Assembly: GCA_964036295.1 (NCBI GenBank)
Contig: OZ038469.1
Span: forward strand, 9,750,067 to 9,814,066
Reading direction: 5' to 3'
Length of the DNA: 64,000 bases
DNA from: Plumapathes pennacea
Lineage: Eukaryota > Cnidaria > Anthozoa > Antipatharia > Myriopathidae
This document shows positions 11,363 through 24,600 of this stretch, piece after piece (position 1 is the stretch's first letter; each line of letters opens with the position of its first letter). The notes under the pieces are model-generated. The model searched no databases and was not told the DNA's origin. It saw nothing but the letters and a program-made list of their open reading frames with translations. Made by a program: the position numbers and the translations under genes.

Positions 11363-13261
11363 CTAAACGAGATCAAGGAAGCACATATAAAAACAAAGGA
11401 AACGTTAAACATGTATAAATATCGCTTATATTCATAATTAAATAGGGATTTACTCGGTGTGCTGTTTCTACAGAGAAACGTGGTTTGGAGTCCAATAACA
11501 AGCTTCCATACAGAATTTAGTCGGCTGCAGACACTTCAATAACCATATTTCAATGGCGGACAGCAAGAGACAACAAGGCGGGCGTAGTGTAAGGGTGAAT
11601 TACTGAATCAGTATAAATAATTCAGTATAATTGAAAGGTTTCCCACAATTAAAAATCATAAATGACATAAGATAATACTGTACTGTATGTAAACATATTC
11701 CTTTTTTAGCTCGCGAATTCCACTTTGTGGGATTTGCGAGGTATAGTAATCACTTTCCTTCCCTACTTCCCTACCTCCCTACTTCCCTACTTCCCTACTT
11801 CCCTATTCCCTCTGTTGTCAACAATGAATTTCCAAATAAAGCAGTTGCGGTTTTCCAAATTTGGGCATGATGAAGGCGCGCAACAGGGTGTGTCGATCAA
11901 CGCAGTTTAAAAGCAAGATGTTGTCGTAGTTGTTGCGACCATATTTTTGTTCGGAACGTGTTCTCATTTTGAAGTTTTGTCATGCGTTCGAAGTTTGTTT
12001 GGCCATTGATTCTGAGCTTGGTTGTGTTTCACTCTACTGTGTTTTGCGTTGTTATTGTGACCGTTTGGCGCGGTGCCATGAAGGTCAAACAATCAGTGGC
12101 ACCGATGGCGTTATCGCACACAAATCTGAAGCCGTTGGTTTAGTATCCGCCAAAATTTCTGTAGTGACAGTAAATACGGCTTAGAAGATACTAGGCCGGA
12201 AAGATATTGAATCTCGGCCAAAAATATCCATTTCCGGTGAATGTTTACAAGTTCATACAGTATGCAAATTATCAGGTGTTTCAATTCTTGGTTTGCATGT
12301 CACGTCATAAAAAGCCATCTCAAAAGTAACGTATCCTATAAGTCTAATACACTGATATGTTCAGGACTATCATGCCTTAAGACTTAAAGCAAAATTCTGA
12401 GTCGATACAAAATATCTATCGGGAGCTATGGACGTTTGAATACCGTGACAACAAAGCCGTGTACACGCCCACGCGCGCGGCCGACTAAAATCGGTCCTTC
12501 ACGCAACATTTTAAAGTTAGAACTGCGAAAGATGTGAAGTAACTAAACATCAAGCTGAGTCACAGATCAACTTCATTTTGTGTTCCGAGTTCGACTAACA
12601 TGGCGCCCGCATACAAACTCTTATCAAATCTCCAAAAAACAAATTGCCCTTGCTTCGCCAAAATGAAGCCTAGACAATCCAAAATTGGCATCTGGACTAT
12701 TTCAGGTCTTTTTAGTTCTAGAGTCAAAAAGGTACAATCTGTTATTTTGAAGGATGCTGCGATCGCGTGACCCGTGAAAACCGCGTCGATAAATCTTTTC
12801 TCTCAATTATTATATAACATTTTTTTAAGCCCGCGTTCACCACGAAGTGGTGAATTGAGCCAGTTCTATTAAATAGCTACTTCCGCAAAATGAAGTCCTT
12901 TTACAAATTCGCGAGCTTACAGCTGCCTTGCTGCTTTGATCTTCATTTTAAGAAAAAATCATCATGTTACCAACATTAACTGAGTATCCTAATAGGTCCG
13001 TCCCAGGACCTTGTCGAAGGACCCAGAATTCATCATGTGACTGAAAATTAATCTACTCAAGCTAACTTATTGCATTGAGTTTCAGAAGTGGAAAGAGGTC
13101 GAGAATCGAAAAATATTTAACCATGCAAAATTTCAGACTCATGACTTTAAAGTATGGACTGGCTGACTCTTTGAAGTTCAGAAATATTTAAAAGATTTGT
13201 AAAATTCGAGTCCTGTCAACTAATTGATGTGTCTATGAAGTGGACCTGAAATTCTAGAATG
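11363..13261. other. Region between the two WSC-like paralogues
   Basis: It should contain the promoter and signal exon of gene A, but no ATG followed by a hydrophobic stretch and donor is evident. It includes a CTTCCCTA microsatellite at about 11757-11815. Otherwise I see unremarkable AT-rich sequence. Confidence 0.4.
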
Positions 13262-16200
13262 CTAGAGTGGTTCAATTCTCCTAGTCACTTTTATATAGTA
13301 CTCACCAATCCGGTACACCATGTTCGTCAACTTTTCTCCTACGCAGTAGCGATCAAATGCTGTACATTGTTTATGGTAAACATTAACACATGTTTTTGCC
13401 GCACCAAGTTTAGCAAAGTTGTGTTGTCCGCTCTTCCCTGCCCAACATTCACCTAAAATTAATCATTAGGAAACGTGAGTTACAGGCATAACAAAGATTA
13501 AATTGAGCCAACATGAAGCCAAACACAGTCACTTTTATTTACGATAATTTACCGTAGAACTGGATACCGAAGAGATCGTATCCCAGCTTCTTCGCCTTTT
13601 CGGCGCAGCGGCAAATGAATCCTGGCATATAACTCCTCCAGTTTTTCCAGTCGGCCTTACGTCCACCGTAGTTATTCATAGTAGGGTCTCTCTCGTTGTA
13701 GATATAGTCAGGTAGAACGCGTGATTGTTTCTGTGATTAGAAGTAGGCCAGAAAAATAAAAGTAAAAGGTAAGGATAAAGAATAAGTATTTTGAAGCTAA
13801 AGTATTTTTAGAACGGATTAAGCAATATCGAAATAATCATGAAAGGATTACTTTAATTATTAATTTTCACTCTCAATTCAGTTTCTCACTTGAGATGTAT
13901 ATATCAGGGTTTCAAAATGTGGCTCTTGATAGCCTGACTAAGATAACCGGCTTTACTATATGGCACTGATATGCACGCTACAATTGGTTAGTTTACCAGT
14001 CCATATACCTTCCTGCACGAACCGCAAATTGATTTTATGCACGTTCTGATTGGTCAATTTTACCAGTCCATAACTTACTGTACGGACCGCAAAATCAGCT
14101 TGCACATGTGGATTGCAAATGAATATTTTACAATAACACGTCAGTTTCCCGCTTTTTGACTGGCTAATTTTCATCATCAATAAGAGGACAGACATAAAAT
14201 CGAGCGCTGACGACAGTGATTTGGACGAAAAAGGTGAATTCAACTTCAATTCTACCTCAATTCTTTTGAAAGCGACCTTAGGCAATTGAAATAGAGAACC
14301 AGAAGTGCTCAGAGACGAAACTTCTTGAGCTTTGTCGAAACCGCAGCAGAAAACTCGTATAGTTTCAGTCCTTTTCACCTTCTTTGACAGAATTATATTT
14401 TGCACGCACGAAATGCTCATGTCAAGACGGTCACTTTTTGGCCAATGAAAAAGTCTTGAATTTTAACCTCAACCAATAGGAAAGCGAGAAAAGTTGTTGA
14501 GAATATTTTGGTCAAATCGATCAAAATCCAGTTTCTTGCGTGTTTTCCCCGCTTCATCGCTTGAGTTTGTTATTGCAAAAAAAAGTTGACGTCAGTTTTT
14601 TTTTTTTTTATGTGTCTGTCCTCTTATTGATAATGATGGATCCACTCGGCGAAGTGCGCTTGGGCCATAAGGCGACGAAAAATACTCGGACAACAGCTTA
14701 CGCACTCGGTTAATAAGATGTATGTATTATGAGCTTGGAAACTAGTGAAGTGGATCAACAATATTGTAAATCATTGTGCCTTGAAAATCTCCACTGAAAA
14801 ATCTTTCAAAACAAAAAAAAAGTTAAACTTACAGAATCCTTGTAACAACCAAGAGTTTGATGGACAACCAGGCATTTCTCCTTAGTACAGCCTGCAGTTG
14901 GGTTGACTGCGATACCTATCAGAACAAACTTAATATCAAGCACGCAACATCATCCTAAAGAACTTGGAATTGCTCCAAACCGACCCGGAAGCCGCACAAA
15001 TTTGTAATGAAACACCGTTCATCCATATCGATATAAAATGGCAGACTTGCATGGATACGAAACACGAAATGGCCTACCACGTTTACCGCAGCCCTCAATG
15101 GAGTGGGGGAAACGGGTCACATAATACAAGGCTACCTCAGACTAGTTGTCACTACCTGATGAACTCTGACGGCCTATGCCAGAATTTTTAAGAACAAGCT
15201 ACGAAATTATTTAAAAATAGTTCTAACTTATTATTTTATCTTTAGCTAGTTGCCTTTTGCAATTAAGAATTTTATGTTGTTATGATATTGTAAAGGTGCT
15301 TTATACTTTTAGTTTTACATTTTTGGTGAGGAACTCCGTGAAAATCATTTTTCAAAAGCATTTTTGTACACTAAACATGTTACTCTCAAAAAGTGTGTCG
15401 GGGATTTTCGATATTTTCTAATTCCAAAAATATTTAATGTCAAAGTTGGGCGATGTGATTTTTAGGTAATCTCTCCACGAAAAGTGAAATATTTCAGGTT
15501 TGAGAAAAACAAAAAAACAATCCCCGACACGCTTTTGTAGTCGACATCTCGCTGTACATGTGCGTCAAATTTCAAGAATATTCATCAAAATCTGTCGGAG
15601 TTGGAACTTCGAAAAGACGCTCAAAAACGCGTTTTTCAAAGCCAAGATATCCGCATCCAAAGTTTTCGGGGCACCCCGCCACGGTTTGTTGACACAAACA
15701 CCTATTCTGTCCGCAACATGTCACGTCCCGTCACTAATCAGTTAGTTTGATGAAAAGCAGCAGAACTGTGATGAAAAGCGTCGATACAGTTTTTTGGCGC
15801 GTGCTACGGAGCTATTTGGACTTTCGCGGTAAGTAACATTTTTAAAGTGGTCTTTTCAATTTCCGTGTGATATATTACAACCGTCATCTTTACGGTTTGA
15901 CAGGAGAATGCCGCCCGTTTTCTTTGAAGTCGCGAAACTTTTTGATATGGCTTCACAACTCTCATCGGCACATTTCAGAAGCCAAGTTGATCCCATGCCC
16001 TGTCGAGAGGAAGGTTTTTCAAGAAGCTCGATATCTTTACCGCAGAATCGACATGCAGCTGCCTGACACAAATTCTCTTGCAAAATCTGTCCATCAACAA
16101 TCGACAAGCCAGGGGTTGCGAAGTCGTCGCCAATCGGTTGGTTGCTCAAGTAATATGTCCTTTTTCCCACCGACGATTCAGCAATCTTTCGGCTGCTTGC

Positions 16201-17449
16201 ACTGCTGTTTGGGACTCCCATATAAAAATGGACGGAGATGCTCGTCGTACCTCTTAGGAGTCAAAATAACGAGTTTTTGTACCCGGCTTAGGGTGCTCAA
16301 CACCAAACGCTGACATTTTTATGTGACGTGGTACCGTTTCGGAATCGGGTGTTCGTCGCATGGATTTCTTACGCCACTAGACAAAACTGTTATCACTGCA
16401 CAAGCTTATAGTCACATAATTTTATGGACGTTATATATTATCACATAATTTGGTACCTTATACTGGGTCAAAATAAGCTCAAGCCACGCCGATTTTAGTA
16501 CCTCTTATAAGGGTCAAAACGGAAATTCCCCACGGGAGCATCCCCGTCCTTTTTATGTGGAAGTCACCCCCCGTCCCCTTCCGGGATTTCAACCTTTTCG
16601 GCCATTCCGCCAGCCACATTGCTATCTGTGGTATCTCGCTCCACTACGGCACCAATGATTCCCGAAAGCGTAAAGAACAAACCTTCATTTTCAAAGTCGG
16701 CACCTTAGCGCCTAATGGCATCAACGAAAGATTCGCTTTTTAATGACTTTATAGCATATGTGTTAAATATACTCCCAGCAATTTTATATTTTCTTTCGTT
16801 CACCTAATGATAGCTCTTGACCTTTGGCCACAAATCCATGTTTCCTTTCAGGTCAGTGACCTCATCCTTTATAAATCTTCTTCTAACCCATAACTCCCTA
16901 ATTGCTCATATAGCGCTCGAAACATCCGCTTCAAATTCTTTCACAGCGTCCAGCTTTCACACATCAACCCTCAGTTGATCCAAGTTATATGTTAAAGGGG
17001 CCCTCTCAGCCTTTTCAATGGTTTTGTTTACATCTGGAAAATCAAAGGCTGAATTTGGTTCCCAATACGAAAGAACGTTGTTAATCAAAAGAAAAACAGG
17101 TTTGTAGCACTTTCAGATCAAAAGAAACTAATCTTTTCCTCAAAAGAGTCGGACGTAAGTGGATTGCTGTTCATCTTTTGACTTTTGGGGGCCACAAAAA
17201 TGGCGGAACCAAGGGTTTCGGCGAGCAAAGGATTGTGGTTGAGAGGGCCTTTCATATATACCAAGCCTGCTGTTTCTGCACGGGTAGACACGTGTGAAGT
17301 TAATAACCTGTGTAAAGAACATTTTTAAATAGGCGCCAACTATTTTGTGGTTAGAAAACATCTGTTTTGACAAAAAATCATAATTTTTTATTTGGACACC
17401 TACCGATGACCGCCACCAACAGGAAAAGCATTACCGCCTTCCAATTCAT
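13262..17449 (-). CDS. Secreted Cys-rich WSC-like protein B, 165 residues, 4 coding exons
   Basis: Minus-strand exons keep one frame: 17404-17449 (ATG, signal peptide MNWKAVMLFLLVAVIG), 14833-14915 (two Cys, then LGCYKDS), 13553-13730 (SRVLPDYIYNERD, DWKNW, CRCAEKAKKLGY, FGIQFYG) and 13262-13452 (ECWAGKSG, further Cys, NMVYRIG, stop TAG). The sum is 498 nt. The layout matches gene A, a tandem paralogue 2 kb away, and the product is predicted to be secreted. A strong donor (G then GTGAGT) lies just after VYRIG, so the final 11 residues may be replaced by another exon. The 2.5-kb intron 1 holds a Mutator-transposase fragment and a Penelope fragment. A 5' UTR exon is inferred at 18568-~18620. 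Confidence 0.75.
14171..14636. repeat. Foldback MITE in intron of WSC-like gene B
   Basis: tcaataagaggacagacat at 14177-14195 is repeated inverted near 14611-14630, and the flanking tcatcat also pairs. A pyrimidine tract lies at the right end. The open minus-strand frame at 13956-14420 overlaps it and has no recognisable domain. Confidence 0.7.
15856..16221 (-). pseudogene. Mutator-like transposase N-terminal fragment
   Basis: Minus-strand ORF of 121 residues. It contains IVDGQILQENLCQAAACRFC, LLEKPSSRQGMGS and a second Cys pair (KCADESCEA). I recognise this as the N-terminal zinc-binding part of Mutator-like transposase proteins common in cnidarians. The frame stops before any catalytic domain and no continuation was seen, so it is a truncated insertion inside intron 1 of WSC-like gene B, in the same orientation as the gene. 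No inverted repeats were identified. Recognition rests on memory of the family. Confidence 0.55.
16579..16743 (+). mobile_element. Penelope-like retroelement, C-terminal GIY-YIG remnant
   Basis: The plus-strand frame reads FRDFNLFGHSASH, ICGISLHYG, DSRKRKEQTFIF and ends GINERFAF before TAA. This is the usual C-terminal end of the GIY-YIG endonuclease domain of Penelope-like elements as found in many invertebrates. Everything 5' of it is missing, consistent with 5' truncation. It lies opposite in strand to the host gene. The preceding bases (about 16435-16560) belong to the dispersed repeat also seen near 1844-2170. Confidence 0.65.
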
Positions 17450-17604
17450 GGTATAGAAGCGAACAAGCTGCTCAATCTGTGAAAGTTTACAAAATATATA
17501 CGAAGAGGCAAAAATAATTAGAAATCAAAATGCCAAAAGCAGATTGAGGGTGATGAAGTTGTAATAATGAAGTGCATACGTAACTGTTGGTGGACTATCA
17601 TGAC

Positions 17605-17877
17605 TAAGGCCCGTTCACGCTAGTCCGTTACTTTCCTTTGAAAATGCAACATTTTTTTCCGTTTAGGAAAATTTCTTCGTCCACACTAATAGTTTTCGAT
17701 TCGTAGTGGTCGTCAACTCTAAAACGCAAAAATGAGTCGAAAACAATCCAGAAAAATACGTGACGTCAGAGTTTCGGCCATCCACTACTACGCAGGAAAA
17801 ATTGTGTCTTCAAAAAATTCCACTCTGGGGCAGCGTTTTCAAAAATCGTTTTCAAAATCTAGTGTGGACGGGGCCTA
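17605..17877. repeat. MITE with GGCCCGT/ACGGGGCC-type termini
   Basis: The left end reads aaggcccgttcacgctag and the right end ctagtgtggacggggcct, imperfect inverted repeats. The interior has repeated gttttcaaaa/ttttgaaaac motifs. The terminus resembles the element at 59838-60220. Confidence 0.7.
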
Positions 17878-18420
17878 AAACAATTATATAGCCCGGTAAC
17901 GTACAACATGATGTGTGTACTCAATAATCCGTAGCTGATCAAAAAATAGAACAGGCCAGAATGGGCGTATACTGAGTAAATTACAACCAGCAGCATCGAC
18001 CAGGTGACCGTAAACGGATAGAATATTGAAAAACTGGTAACAAATGTGAAATGTGATGAGTGATCAGTTCTTTGAACTTCTCGCATGTGAGTGAATTAAC
18101 ACGGGAGGCAGCAAACTGGGGGCGATGCATGCATGAGTAGTATACTGAATTCAATTCATTTGCGACGTCGTGAAGTGCTGCCTCGATCTCTCAGAAAGCA
18201 AAACATATCGCACTCTTGCATTTAATAGACGTGCTTTTCTTGCAGAAGTTCCGAGAAAAATATTTAGGGGCTAATTTCTATAATTTCCTTTTTACTGATC
18301 CGAGTACTGCTTCGGCTGGGAATGAGTGCTAGGCGGCCTTAAATGTATCCCTTTTTCTTGCTTTTCTTTTTGTTTTGTTTTGTTTTTTTGTTTTTTTTTT
18401 TGTTTTTTGTTTTTTTGTTT

Positions 18421-18451
<31 letters not shown>

Positions 18452-18567
18452 ATATATATCAGGGAAAACAAATAACCTTTTGATACAATCTGGTTGAGTA
18501 AAATTATTGGCAGCAACATCACTCACTTACACAACAGTAAGATGCCTACTGATAGAAATAAACTTAC

Positions 18568-18660
18568 GAGTACCACGTCCAAATGCTGTTGAACCGTTGA
18601 TGTACGTCGATCAGTTACTTGATCGGTGTCCTATTCTACGAATTTGATCAATTTATAGAA
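18568..18660 (-). promoter_or_regulatory. Likely promoter and 5' UTR exon of WSC-like gene B
   Basis: On the minus strand TATAAA (18652-18657) is followed by an untranslated segment that ends at a consensus donor (GTAAGT, exon end 18568). A matching acceptor lies at 17476, 27 bp before the ATG at 17449. The transcription start is inferred at about 18620-18630. A T/G-rich simple repeat (about 18355-18450) lies in the intron; the Lys-rich minus-strand ORFs across it are not genes. Confidence 0.45.
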
Positions 18661-21600
18661 CCACATCTTGTTAATTAATCAGGCTTTGTAACAATTATGC
18701 ATAATTGTTGTGAGAACTCAAAGTTCAAGACCAGAAAGTGAACTGTTTGATGTTTGGCGGTCGCGAATAAAGCAGGAATTCCGTGCAATGAACTTTGTAA
18801 TTTAATTTAATGAACAATTCATCCCTTCTTTATCACTTGTTTACTCTCATTACTTATTATTCAATTATTTCTGTGGTATATGTATCTACAACAAAGCATG
18901 ATAATATAACTGAAACATCTGGACCGCTTCCAACGATATATTATCCAATTAAAATCCCGGTAAATAATAATTGAATTATACCAGTCAATTTAGTCTGAGT
19001 TACCATCTTTTACAGTAACAAAAAATATATATTTATATATGCAGACTAGTAAAACGTGGCAAGAAAGTCCAAAAAGGAACTTTGTTGGGCTCCCTTTTAC
19101 AAAATAAATATACTAGCAAGTAACAGTGGTAGCAAACGGAAGTATAAATTGCGATCAGCGAGCGTGTTGCTGGTTCTTGTATATCTTGCCACCTAAGCTT
19201 TGTGCATGTTTCTTTTAAACTTGATATGCAATGATATACTTTGGGGCCCTTATTCTTGCCCAATTTCATTTTAAAGTCCGGTTGGATTGATTTATTCATA
19301 GTTTTAAACTGTAATTTAATTAGTTAGAAAATAGGAAAGAAATTCTGACTACAGTTTACGCTTGCTGATTTAATGCAGACTGAAAAGTTAAAAGAAAAAG
19401 AAGGATGAGCTGTTTAACGAAAAGGGTGACAGAGATAACGCTTAAGACATCAAGCAAGCCTTTATTTACAATATTCAGCATATCTACATCAATTTTACCT
19501 TGATAAATCTCGATCATAATCAAGATTATTTATCGGATCATCTGCCAAACTAACAAAAGCCTTGACATTCACAATTGGAAATACTGTTTGTTTGAAAAGC
19601 AGCAGATAGGTCTAATTAACAGTGCCCAAGATGTTTAGAACCCCCAAAAAGTTTAAATTTTTTTATTTTATTTTTTTATAAACCTATTCAAGTATATTAA
19701 AGTAGATCGTCCTAACACCCCCCAACAACAACAACAACAACAACAACAACAAGGGAACTGTTTCAGATTTTAACTATCCTGAATACCTGAATTATATCTA
19801 AGCAATAAAGCTTGGGAAAAACATACAGTTGGCTTGTAAAAGTTCTGGATCAAAAAAATCAATATTGGTAAGTTAACTCAACAGGTAGGCCTGGTTTTGC
19901 CGAGCAACGCAAGCGGGTGTGAAGCACAAAGGTCGTTAGGCACTGTTTATATGAGAAAAAGTTGGCCTGGGGACCCGAGTCACCCTCCTCCCCGAGTCAA
20001 GTTTAGCGAGTGTTTACATGATTGTGACCCCCCCATTCGAGCCAAAGTGTGTTTACATCAGGAAAAGTTGTCCCGAGCGCCACCCAGGGTCACCGTTGTC
20101 CCCAGGGCCACCCTGTTCCCCGTGGCAACTTGTGGTTCAGTCATGTAAACGCTCGCTTCAATTTATGAAGAAATGTATGAATAGTTGGCGCAACCAGGGT
20201 GACTCGGGAAGGAGGGTGACCCGGGTCCCCGGCCGACTTTTTCTCATATAAGCAGGTCCTTATTGATCACAGAAAACAGGATTAAAACAACACGCGCTTG
20301 TGCTTGGGCTTGTGCTTTGCGTCCTTTTCACTGTGAAATAAGGACTCTTGTGCCTGGGAACGGACGTGTCTGATACTTGTGCTTATGCTTATGCTTATGC
20401 TTATGCTTATGTCACCATTGTTGCTCTCTCCGTCGCTTGCTGCCCTGTCACGTTTATAGCGCCTTTTATTTTCAGTTACTAGTGCATGTCTGTTTGTGCA
20501 TAATTATTAATTTTTAAATAATATAATGTTTTCATTTTAGGGACAAGATTACCACAGCTAGTGTTATAGCTAGGGCGGAAGGTTGGTACAAACAACACGA
20601 GCACACTCGCCATTCGGTGGATGTTCAGTTTTCACGATTAATTTGCAGAGAAAAATGAAGCTAGGCGGCATAGAACTGTCCAAAAAACAGCAAACAATTC
20701 TTTTTAATTCGAGGCGATTTTGAAAACTTTTAAACTATAAAATATTAGTGCCGTGTAATTAGTTAAGTTCGAAGTTACACCCAGCCTCACTCGAATCTTT
20801 CTGTTGCTCTAGTTTCTCAAACGACGTTTTCAGCACTTGTCCGTTACTGCTTCGAACATCAATTTTCTTTTCTCTTTCAATCTTATTAAGTGTAATTTAT
20901 CATTTTGCGCTGCATTTACCTCGGTTCAAAATGAATCGAAAGTCAGTCACCCTATACCGTGGGGTACTGATTCGGAGAGGGTGCGATGCCAAAAGCTCAT
21001 ATTGGACTAAGAAGATCTGACACAAGAAATTACTTTTTTGGTCATTCCATTTCATTATCAGCTAGCCGAAGATTCCGGAAATTTATTTGCAGATTGTAAT
21101 TTGTTCGTTTGTGGAGCTGGTCCCGAGGGTGTCTGTCTTTAGGAAAAGTAACTAACAATAATGTCCCATCCCCGCGATCTCAACCCTTCCAAATTGCAGC
21201 CGCGGATAGAAAAGTCATTAGATTCACGCAGTAAAACAGCGGTTTGCAAGATGAATCTTTACTACCCCGCAAAATTCACTTATGACTCTGCATTTCGCAA
21301 CGAAGATTCAGTCATACGTCATTTGGCCCGACGCCGGTACTCTTGCCACATCAGCTGAAACGCCATCGCATATAAATTGACTCAGCAAAAGTTCATGTGA
21401 GAAAACTAACCGCTATTAAAGAAATAAGCTAACGCTTCTAGCGTTAGCTCTTCGCCCGAGCTTCAGTTAATACGACTATCATCCTTGGAGACCCAGAGGG
21501 AGATCGTAAATGAAAACAGAAAACTGGAAAACTTCGGGACACTTCCCCCCTTCCCTTACCCTCCTCGGGCGTATTTTTGTCGTTGATGTCATAAACTAAA

Positions 21601-21669
21601 AATAGTTCATTTTGACAAATAAATCATAAAAGCGCTGAGTATAGACGAGCCTCACTCCAACAAGGAAAA
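18661..21669. other. Intergenic, with repeats only
   Basis: Contains an AAC microsatellite (about 19725-19752), the foldback element at 19944-20253 and a short GCTTAT repeat (about 20379-20412). The ORFs at 19033-19299 (minus) and 21161-21358 (plus) show no domain. The 200 bp before 21670 should include the VWA5A-like promoter, but no clear TATA box is seen. Confidence 0.4.
19944..20253. repeat. Foldback MITE, GC-rich arms
   Basis: tatatgagaaaaagttggcc on the left pairs with ggccgactttttctcatata on the right, with one mismatch. The arms continue through gacccgagtcaccctcc. The two plus-strand ORFs across it (19897-20148, 20018-20251) are products of the repeat. Confidence 0.8.
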
Positions 21670-24600
21670 ATGTCTCTCGTCTTTGGTTTGCTCAGCAAGG
21701 AAGATTCACGCAAGGTTCCGTTAAAAAGCATCAAGAATCATGTTGATGTACAGGGATTCACAGCTGATGTTACAGCAACTCTGGAGTACAAGAATGATGA
21801 AGAGAAGCCCATTGAAGCCATTTTCGTCTTCCCTTTGGACGAACAAGCAGCAGTCTGTGGCTTCCAAGCTACAGTAGACGGCAGAACCATCGTGGCTGAA
21901 GTGCAAGAGAAGCAAGAAGCACGTGATACTTATGACGACGCCATTAGCAGCGGACACAGCGCCTTCTTGCTGGAAGAAAGCGACGAAAGCTCCGACATTT
22001 TCCAAATTTCTGTCGGCAACCTCCCGCCCAAGAAGTCAGCTACAGTGGAGCTCAGGTTCATTACGGAATTGGAGGTTCAAGAAGGAGGGCAAGTGGTTTT
22101 TGTGCTGCCTTCAGTGCTAAATCCTCGGTACACTCCGGAGGGTTCTGCTGCCAGTTTGAGCAGTACTACGATACCTGCAGTCCCTGCAGTGGCCAGCGTC
22201 GATTCGATGTACACGTTCGATTTTGAGCTAACAGTGAACTCAGCGTCGGAAATCCGCGAGATCACGTCTCCATCAAACTCACTGGCGGTGCAGCTAGACG
22301 CTGACAAGAGTCGAGCAGAGGTGCGACTCGATCAAGCCCACATATTTGACAAAGATGTAGTGGTGCATATCATGACAAGCGAGCCATTCAAACCCCATGC
22401 ACTTGTGGAAAAGGGTACGAAACTGCAGAGCACAGAAAATAAAAACGACTTCTTCACGAAGGACGTGGTGATGCTCAATTTTCTGCCTGAATTCGAAAGT
22501 TCAGAGGACTCTCCATCAGCCGGGGAATTTGTGTTCATCGTGGATCGAAGTGGAAGCATGTCTGGCGATAGTATCAAAAGCGCTGGCGAAACTCTACTTC
22601 TCTTCCTCAAGAGCCTGCCTGATGGCTGCTACTTCAACGTGATCGGGTTTGGAAGCAGCTTTACCAAGCTGTTCAACAAAAGCCAACTTTACGATGACAA
22701 GACCCTGAAGGTCGCCTGTCAAAGCTCTGAGAATTTGAAAGCTGACCTGGGAGGTACAGAGATACTTCAACCTCTCCAGTGGGTCTTTTCTCAGCCCAGC
22801 ATCAAGGGACATCCACGGCAGGTGTTTTTGCTGACAGATGGAGGAGTGGGTAACACAGAACAAGTCATTGCAGAGGTGCGGCAAAATGCATCCACCACAA
22901 GGTTGGTATACACCCACTGTACACCCCCGCCTCCCCCCAATCGATTATTGAGGGTTATGAAAATTGAAAAGTATGCAGTCACATATGTATTTGCACACTG
23001 GTCAAGCAATATACAGTACATGCACAGTTTAGTTATTAACTCAAGCTCAATATCAATGCTTTTTAACCCCATCAGACCACAATGAATATTGCTGTGGTGT
23101 TTGCATGTGTAAAAATTTGAACTTTTAGCTTAAACAGGCCCATAAAATCGGCTCAAATCTTTGCATTTGGATGTTGTATCATTAAGTTAAAAAAAATCCC
23201 TGCCCTTCTGTGAGAATTTTTTGATAAAGCAAACATAAAGACATGCAGTATTTAAACAATTTACAGTTTTTATATTGAACTCTATTCCCCAGATTCCCTG
23301 ACCCAAAAGATACCTTTCCAAAACCAAAATATTCCTAAAATTTTGTGGGCAACTAATTATGCATGAGTCAACTTAAACCCCCCCTGGGATGGTGTGGGGA
23401 TTAGAGGGGCATTGAGGGGCATTTGATATAAAATGATGCCCAAGGGGATGGGGGATTTGGAGTGAGTGGTAAATTTCAGTCCCCAGGCTGACCAGGATTT
23501 GCAGAGGAACAAGCTCAGGCAGCATATTGTACACCGAGGCCGACTGTTCAAGTTTAAATTGAAGACATGATTAGAGTGAAAATTTACAATCATAATATGT
23601 GTACAGTAACCTCCAGGCCCCAGGGGCATTGTTTGGGTTTTTAAGTTTGACAGTTGCCCCAGGGGAGGGGGCATTTGTCAACAAATCCCCACATTGCCTC
23701 GGGGTGGGGGTCAGGGTTTAAGTTAACTCATGCCATGATAGGGCAGCATCATACATGTTATCATTTTTATAGGTACAGTGTTTTAGAAAAATATACTAGG
23801 TGTAGTTTAGTTGCTTGTCTTGATGTGTGTGCCATATTTGTTTCATATTTTATCCAGATGTTTCACATTTGGTGTTGGTCATGGTGTATCCACTGCTCTG
23901 GTGAAGGGCGTGGCTCGAGCTGGGAAAGGAACAGCAGAATTTGTTAAACCAGGGGAACGTATGCAAAAAAAGGTGAGGGCTGGATTGTAACTTTCATGAG
24001 AGATTTACAGGAGTACATAATCATGTTTGATATTTAAGAAAAAAAATGCATGCTGTGTTTACATAGCGTGTTCATAACATGAGAAGGAGTTTGGGAAACT
24101 TGAAAGTTTGTGTGAATCTGTGTCACCGAGGCGAGGGTTTACAAAAAACTTTGAGTTCTCCCAAACTCACTTGTAATACTCACTCAGCGTGAGCTCTGAT
24201 TCGCTTACACGTGACACACTAGTGCCCAGGCACTGAACGAGTTAAATGTTTACGGACGCACGGAAATCATTTTGTACGTGAAGAGTCCAGGAGAGTTATG
24301 AGACTTGAATTATACTCAGAATTTGTAAGGTTGTGAAAAACTTGGATTATCAAGCGGATAAGCGTGCTGAATGTATTAATTGTTGTGGGTCGTTGGAACG
24401 TGTTTAATTTGCTTTTGGGGGTCAGTCAGCCACATAAAAAACGTCCCAATTCTGATGTTTTGTTTCATCCAAACTGTTGATAGAAACACTAAATCTTATA
24501 GTGAAATAGAGGTTTTGGTTTTCAACAACATGTGCAGTATTGTACAATATTATTTTAGTATTTGGCAAAGAAAAAGAATAAACATTTCGTTTTTGAATAT

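Noticed and set aside
13956-14420. 154-residue minus-strand ORF
   Set aside because: Overlaps a foldback element in a WSC-like gene intron, no recognisable motif.
18292-18526. Two Lys-rich minus-strand ORFs
   Set aside because: Created by a T/G-rich simple repeat; no domain, low complexity only.
19897-20251. Two plus-strand ORFs with Pro/Ser-rich text
   Set aside because: They lie wholly within the GC-rich foldback MITE at 19944-20253.
22902-23085. Apparent C-terminal end of the first VWA5A-like ORF
   Set aside because: This is intron read-through after the donor at 22902; the VWA domain continues in the exon at 23858.
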